Assembly: GCA_022564085.1 (NCBI GenBank)
Contig: JADFMC010000069.1
Coordinates: 1 to 8,714, forward strand
Direction: 5' to 3'
DNA length: 8,714 nt
Source: Fidelibacterota bacterium
GTDB taxonomy: Bacteria; Fidelibacterota; Marinisomatia; SCGC-AAA003-L08; TS1B11
Shown: positions 5,769 through 8,714 of the stretch, one piece after another
How the letters are laid out: each line of letters starts with the position of its first letter
Numbering within the stretch: position 1 is the first letter of the stretch
Program-made: the position numbers and the translations under genes
The notes under the pieces: model-generated
The model's input: the letters and a program-made list of their open reading frames with translations, nothing else
The model's database searches: none
What the model was told of the DNA's origin: nothing

Positions 5769-5802
5769 AAAAAAAAGCCGGCCCCGATAAATCGGGACCG
5801 GC
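5769..5802 (-). terminator. Rho-independent terminator of the groES-groEL operon
   Basis: On the minus strand GCCGGTCCCGA-TTTA-TCGGGGCCGGC forms an 11-base-pair stem (one G-T pair) followed at once by eight T residues (5776-5769). This is a textbook intrinsic terminator about 68 bases downstream of the groEL stop codon. Confidence 0.93.
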
Positions 5803-5831
5803 CTTAGTTTCTGCCTTGAAGGTGGAGGTTT

Positions 5832-5848
5832 CCCCGCCATCGGCGGGG
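5832..5848. repeat. Perfect 7-base-pair hairpin repeat
   Basis: CCCCGCC-ATC-GGCGGGG is an inverted repeat with a 3-base loop between groEL and its terminator. It directly adjoins the palindrome at 5855-5868, giving two consecutive palindromic units in the groEL 3' untranslated region. Confidence 0.65.
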
Positions 5849-5869
5849 TCTAGTCCGCCAGCTGGCGGT

Positions 5870-5874
<5 letters not shown>
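5847..5874. repeat. Palindromic repeat, copy 2, flanked by 8-base direct repeats at the groEL stop codon
   Basis: GGTCTAGT occurs at 5847-5854 and again at 5867-5874, on either side of the palindrome CCGCCAGCTGGCGG (5855-5868, overlapping the second direct repeat by two bases). The second direct repeat contains the complement of the groEL stop codon TAG (5870-5872). The 17-base core is identical to copy 1 at 937-953. The arrangement looks like insertion of a small palindromic element with target duplication, but it could equally be a 20-base local duplication. Confidence 0.65.
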
Positions 5875-7498
<1,624 letters not shown>

Positions 7499-7538
7499 GG
7501 AATTATTTCCTTCCTTAGATGGGGTTCAATCCGCCTGA

Positions 7539-7820
7539 TTATAGAATTGCGAGAATATCGCTCTCACGGACGATAAGATACTCAGTATCATCGATAGTGA
7601 CTTCGGTGCCGGAATACTTACCATACAGCACTTTGTCGCCTTTCTTGACCTGCGGCGCGACCAACTTTCCGTCCTCGGTCTTGCCCGGACCCACCGCCAC
7701 TACTTCACCTCGCTGGGGCTTTTCTTTAGCGGTATCCGGCAGGTAGATCCCGCCCTTGGTAACGTCCTCCGATTCGTCCGCCTTGATAACGACGCGATCA
7801 TGCAGAGGCTTCAATTTCAT
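7539..7820 (-). CDS. groES: Co-chaperonin GroES (10 kDa, Hsp10)
   Basis: GroES is the seven-subunit lid of the GroEL chamber. The 93-residue product has the family start MKLKPLHDRVVIK, the mobile loop at about 15-33 with the GroEL-contacting GGIYLPD (23-29), the roof-hairpin region KTEDGKLVAPQ, and the KKGDKVLYGKYSGTEV and EYLIVRESDILAIL segments at the end. Length is normal. AAAGGAG lies 7 bases upstream of the ATG, so the start is secure. It is the first gene of the groESL operon, with a leader of about 100 bases carrying a hairpin, and with a promoter and CIRCE operator upstream that indicate HrcA-type heat-shock control. Confidence 0.98.
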   Translation of the reverse strand: MKLKPLHDRVVIKADESEDVTKGGIYLPDTAKEKPQRGEVVAVGPGKTEDGKLVAPQVKKGDKVLYGKYSGTEVTIDDTEYLIVRESDILAIL

Positions 7821-7885
7821 CTGTGATCTCCTTTAATTAACATTTAAAATCCCTATTCAACCCTTTTATATACTGGGAATGCCAC

Positions 7886-7916
7886 CTGCTGAGGACTAAA
7901 GTCCCCTCTCAGGCAG
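7886..7916 (-). promoter_or_regulatory. Stem-loop in the groESL 5' leader
   Basis: On the minus strand CTGC-C-TGA-GAGG-GGAC-TTTA-GTCC-TCA-GCAG can fold into an 11-pair stem with a bulged C and a four-base GAGG bulge. It lies between the predicted promoter and the groES ribosome binding site, about 65 bases before the ATG, and does not cover that site. It may stabilise the mRNA. Confidence 0.45.
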
Positions 7917-7927
7917 CGTTAAATTTA

Positions 7928-7955
7928 TTTATAACATTTAGAGGATGGAAGACAA
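7928..7955 (-). promoter_or_regulatory. groESL promoter
   Basis: On the minus strand TTGTCT (7955-7950) and TATAAA (7933-7928) are 16 bases apart and match 4 and 5 of 6 sigma70 positions. The predicted start is near 7921, about 100 bases upstream of the groES ATG. The -35 box is one base away from the CIRCE operator. A second A/T-rich stretch, TATATAAAAG (about 7872-7863), could hold another -10 but has no clear partner. Confidence 0.55.
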
Positions 7956-7956
7956 A

Positions 7957-7983
7957 TTAGCAGTCTAAGGGCTAGAGTGCCAG
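7957..7983 (-). promoter_or_regulatory. CIRCE operator (HrcA binding site)
   Basis: TTAGCAGTC-N9-GAGTGCCAG closely matches the CIRCE consensus TTAGCACTC-N9-GAGTGCTAA: 8 of 9 in one arm, 7 of 9 in the other, with the exact 9-base spacer. CIRCE is bound by the repressor HrcA and controls groESL and dnaK operons in many bacteria. It lies between dut (stop 10 bases away) and groES, immediately upstream of the predicted -35 box. Confidence 0.9.
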
Positions 7984-7993
7984 AAGTACGCTA

Positions 7994-8431
7994 TTACTGG
8001 CCGGTGCTGCCGAAACCGCCGTCGCCGCGGCTGGTCTCCGAGAGCTCGTCCCGCAGCTCGTATTCGATGGGTGTGCCGTCCAGGGCCACCAGTTGGAACA
8101 GGCGGTCGCCCCGGCGAACGGTGAACGGCTCGCTCTTGATATGGTCGCAGGAGGCCATGATCTCACCCCGGTAGCCACCGTCGATCAAGCCGATGGAGTT
8201 GGACATGCGCAGGGGGGTCTTCGCAATGGAAGATCTGGGCAACAGCAGGTAAGCCCGGCCGTCTCCCGGCTGGCACTGGATCCCCAGGTGAATCATGGCG
8301 GTCTCACCGGGCGCGAAGGTCTGGTCCTCCATGACGAACAGGTCCAGGCCGGCGTCACCGGGATGGTAATGGCCGTGATTGGAATACAGTTCCCGGGCGG
8401 TCTGGTTCAGTGGTTTTAGATAAAGTTTCAC
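7994..8431 (-). CDS. dut: Deoxyuridine 5'-triphosphate nucleotidohydrolase (dUTPase), trimeric type
   Basis: dUTPase cleaves dUTP to dUMP and pyrophosphate, keeping uracil out of DNA and supplying dUMP for thymidylate synthesis. With a GTG start at 8431 the product is 145 residues, a normal length. All five motifs are present: I GDAGLDLF (25-32), II PRSSIAKTP (65-73), III IGLIDGGYRGE (80-90, with D84 and Y87), IV RRGDRLFQLV (106-115) and V RGDGGFGSTG (135-144, the P-loop-like tail closing the active site). Motif II has RSSIAKTPLRMSN where many bacterial enzymes have RSG followed by a different loop. There is no ATG. The frame also allows TTG at 8461, adding ten residues without family resemblance. 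Neither start has a good ribosome binding site; GTG is preferred because KLYLKPL is where family members usually begin. dut is co-directional with groESL, but the CIRCE and promoter lie between them. Confidence 0.93.
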   Translation of the reverse strand: MKLYLKPLNQTARELYSNHGHYHPGDAGLDLFVMEDQTFAPGETAMIHLGIQCQPGDGRAYLLLPRSSIAKTPLRMSNSIGLIDGGYRGEIMASCDHIKSEPFTVRRGDRLFQLVALDGTPIEYELRDELSETSRGDGGFGSTGQ

Positions 8432-8505
8432 GTGAGGGGATGTTACGGTTAGAGGTGGCAAGTTTCGAAGCCAATTTTCTACCTGCGTGGGGAGCCCTCA
8501 GCCTA

Positions 8506-8551
8506 CCTCACCCCGCTCACTTCGTGAGGCCCCTCTCCTGAAGGCGAGGGG
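8506..8551. repeat. Two adjacent REP-like hairpins
   Basis: CTCAC-TTC-GTGAG (8516-8528, or CCTCAC with GTGAGG from 8506 to 8529) is followed directly by CCCCTC-TCCTGAAGGC-GAGGGG (8530-8551), where an inner CC/GG can also pair. Two GC-rich inverted repeats back to back in an intergenic region upstream of dut resemble dispersed palindromic repeats. No second copy is in this window. Confidence 0.45.
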
Positions 8552-8597
8552 AAGAATAGTTCAGCATTAAACCATACTGTTTCTAGTATATTAGGCA
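8552..8597. other. Short AT-rich spacer, nothing recognised
   Basis: Between the REP-like hairpins and the possible edge frame, no RNA gene or strong promoter is seen. Confidence 0.3.
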
Positions 8598-8714
8598 GTG
8601 ATTGAGAAGGGCGAAGACAATCCCAAGGGCGAATTAGCCATTCATTATCGCTCAAAGGTTATAACCGAGATTGGCCGGAAGCTTCGGAGAAGTTCCACTA
8701 AATCAGAAAACGTA
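8598..8714 (+). CDS. Possible start of a truncated gene, unrecognised
   Basis: A GTG at 8598 opens a frame without a stop to the window edge, giving 39 residues that begin VIEKGEDNPKGELAIHYRSK and are rich in charged residues. No ATG precedes it, the ribosome binding site is weak (AGG 4 bases upstream), and I do not recognise the sequence. Thirty-nine open codons at an edge can occur by chance. It is listed so that the edge is not read as empty. Confidence 0.2.
   Translation, partial: MIEKGEDNPKGELAIHYRSKVITEIGRKLRRSSTKSENV

Overview
The window is bacterial chromosomal DNA and looks like a contig from an uncultured or little-studied lineage. It holds the start of a membrane phosphoglycerol transferase/LTA synthase-like gene, a decayed IS3-family element, a periplasmic nitrate reductase operon (napA-napB-napD), a small lipoprotein gene, the groES-groEL chaperonin operon and a dUTPase gene (dut). 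The Gram-negative style periplasmic nitrate reductase, two lipoprotein signals, a GroEL with a GGM-type tail and a CIRCE operator all fit a didermic bacterium that uses HrcA control. An FCB-group or candidate-phylum host is a guess, not something the sequence proves.

Layout. Bases 1-1140 are AT-richer (about 40% G+C where counted). They contain the minus-strand LTA synthase-like 5' end (1-247), an intergenic stretch, and a minus-strand IS3 relic (about 522-997) with a recognisable orfA start and orfB end but no intact frame. Near 1141 the composition jumps to about 60% G+C and the nap region begins. The plus-strand operon encodes the Mo/Fe-S catalytic subunit NapA, the dihaem cytochrome NapB (apparently a lipoprotein here) and the chaperone NapD. 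A CRP/FNR-type palindrome lies about 310 bases upstream. No NapC, NapGH or other quinol-oxidising partner is present.

From 5085 onward everything points the other way. A 61-residue lipoprotein with an Ala/Pro/Glu-rich duplicated tail is followed, in coordinate order, by the groEL terminator, a cluster of palindromic repeats at the groEL stop codon, groEL, groES, a leader with a hairpin, a promoter, a CIRCE operator and dut. The right edge has REP-like hairpins and a possible truncated frame.

The nap genes would let the cell respire or dispose of electrons on nitrate in the periplasm. groESL and dut are housekeeping genes with heat-shock type control on the chaperonins. I did not find a clearly new multi-gene system. 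The most unusual points are an Arg-Lys instead of Arg-Arg Tat motif in NapA, a lipoprotein-type NapB whose Shine-Dalgarno conflicts with its GTG start, the napA-B-D order with no electron-donor module, and a mobile-looking palindrome flanked by 8-base direct repeats exactly at the groEL stop codon.
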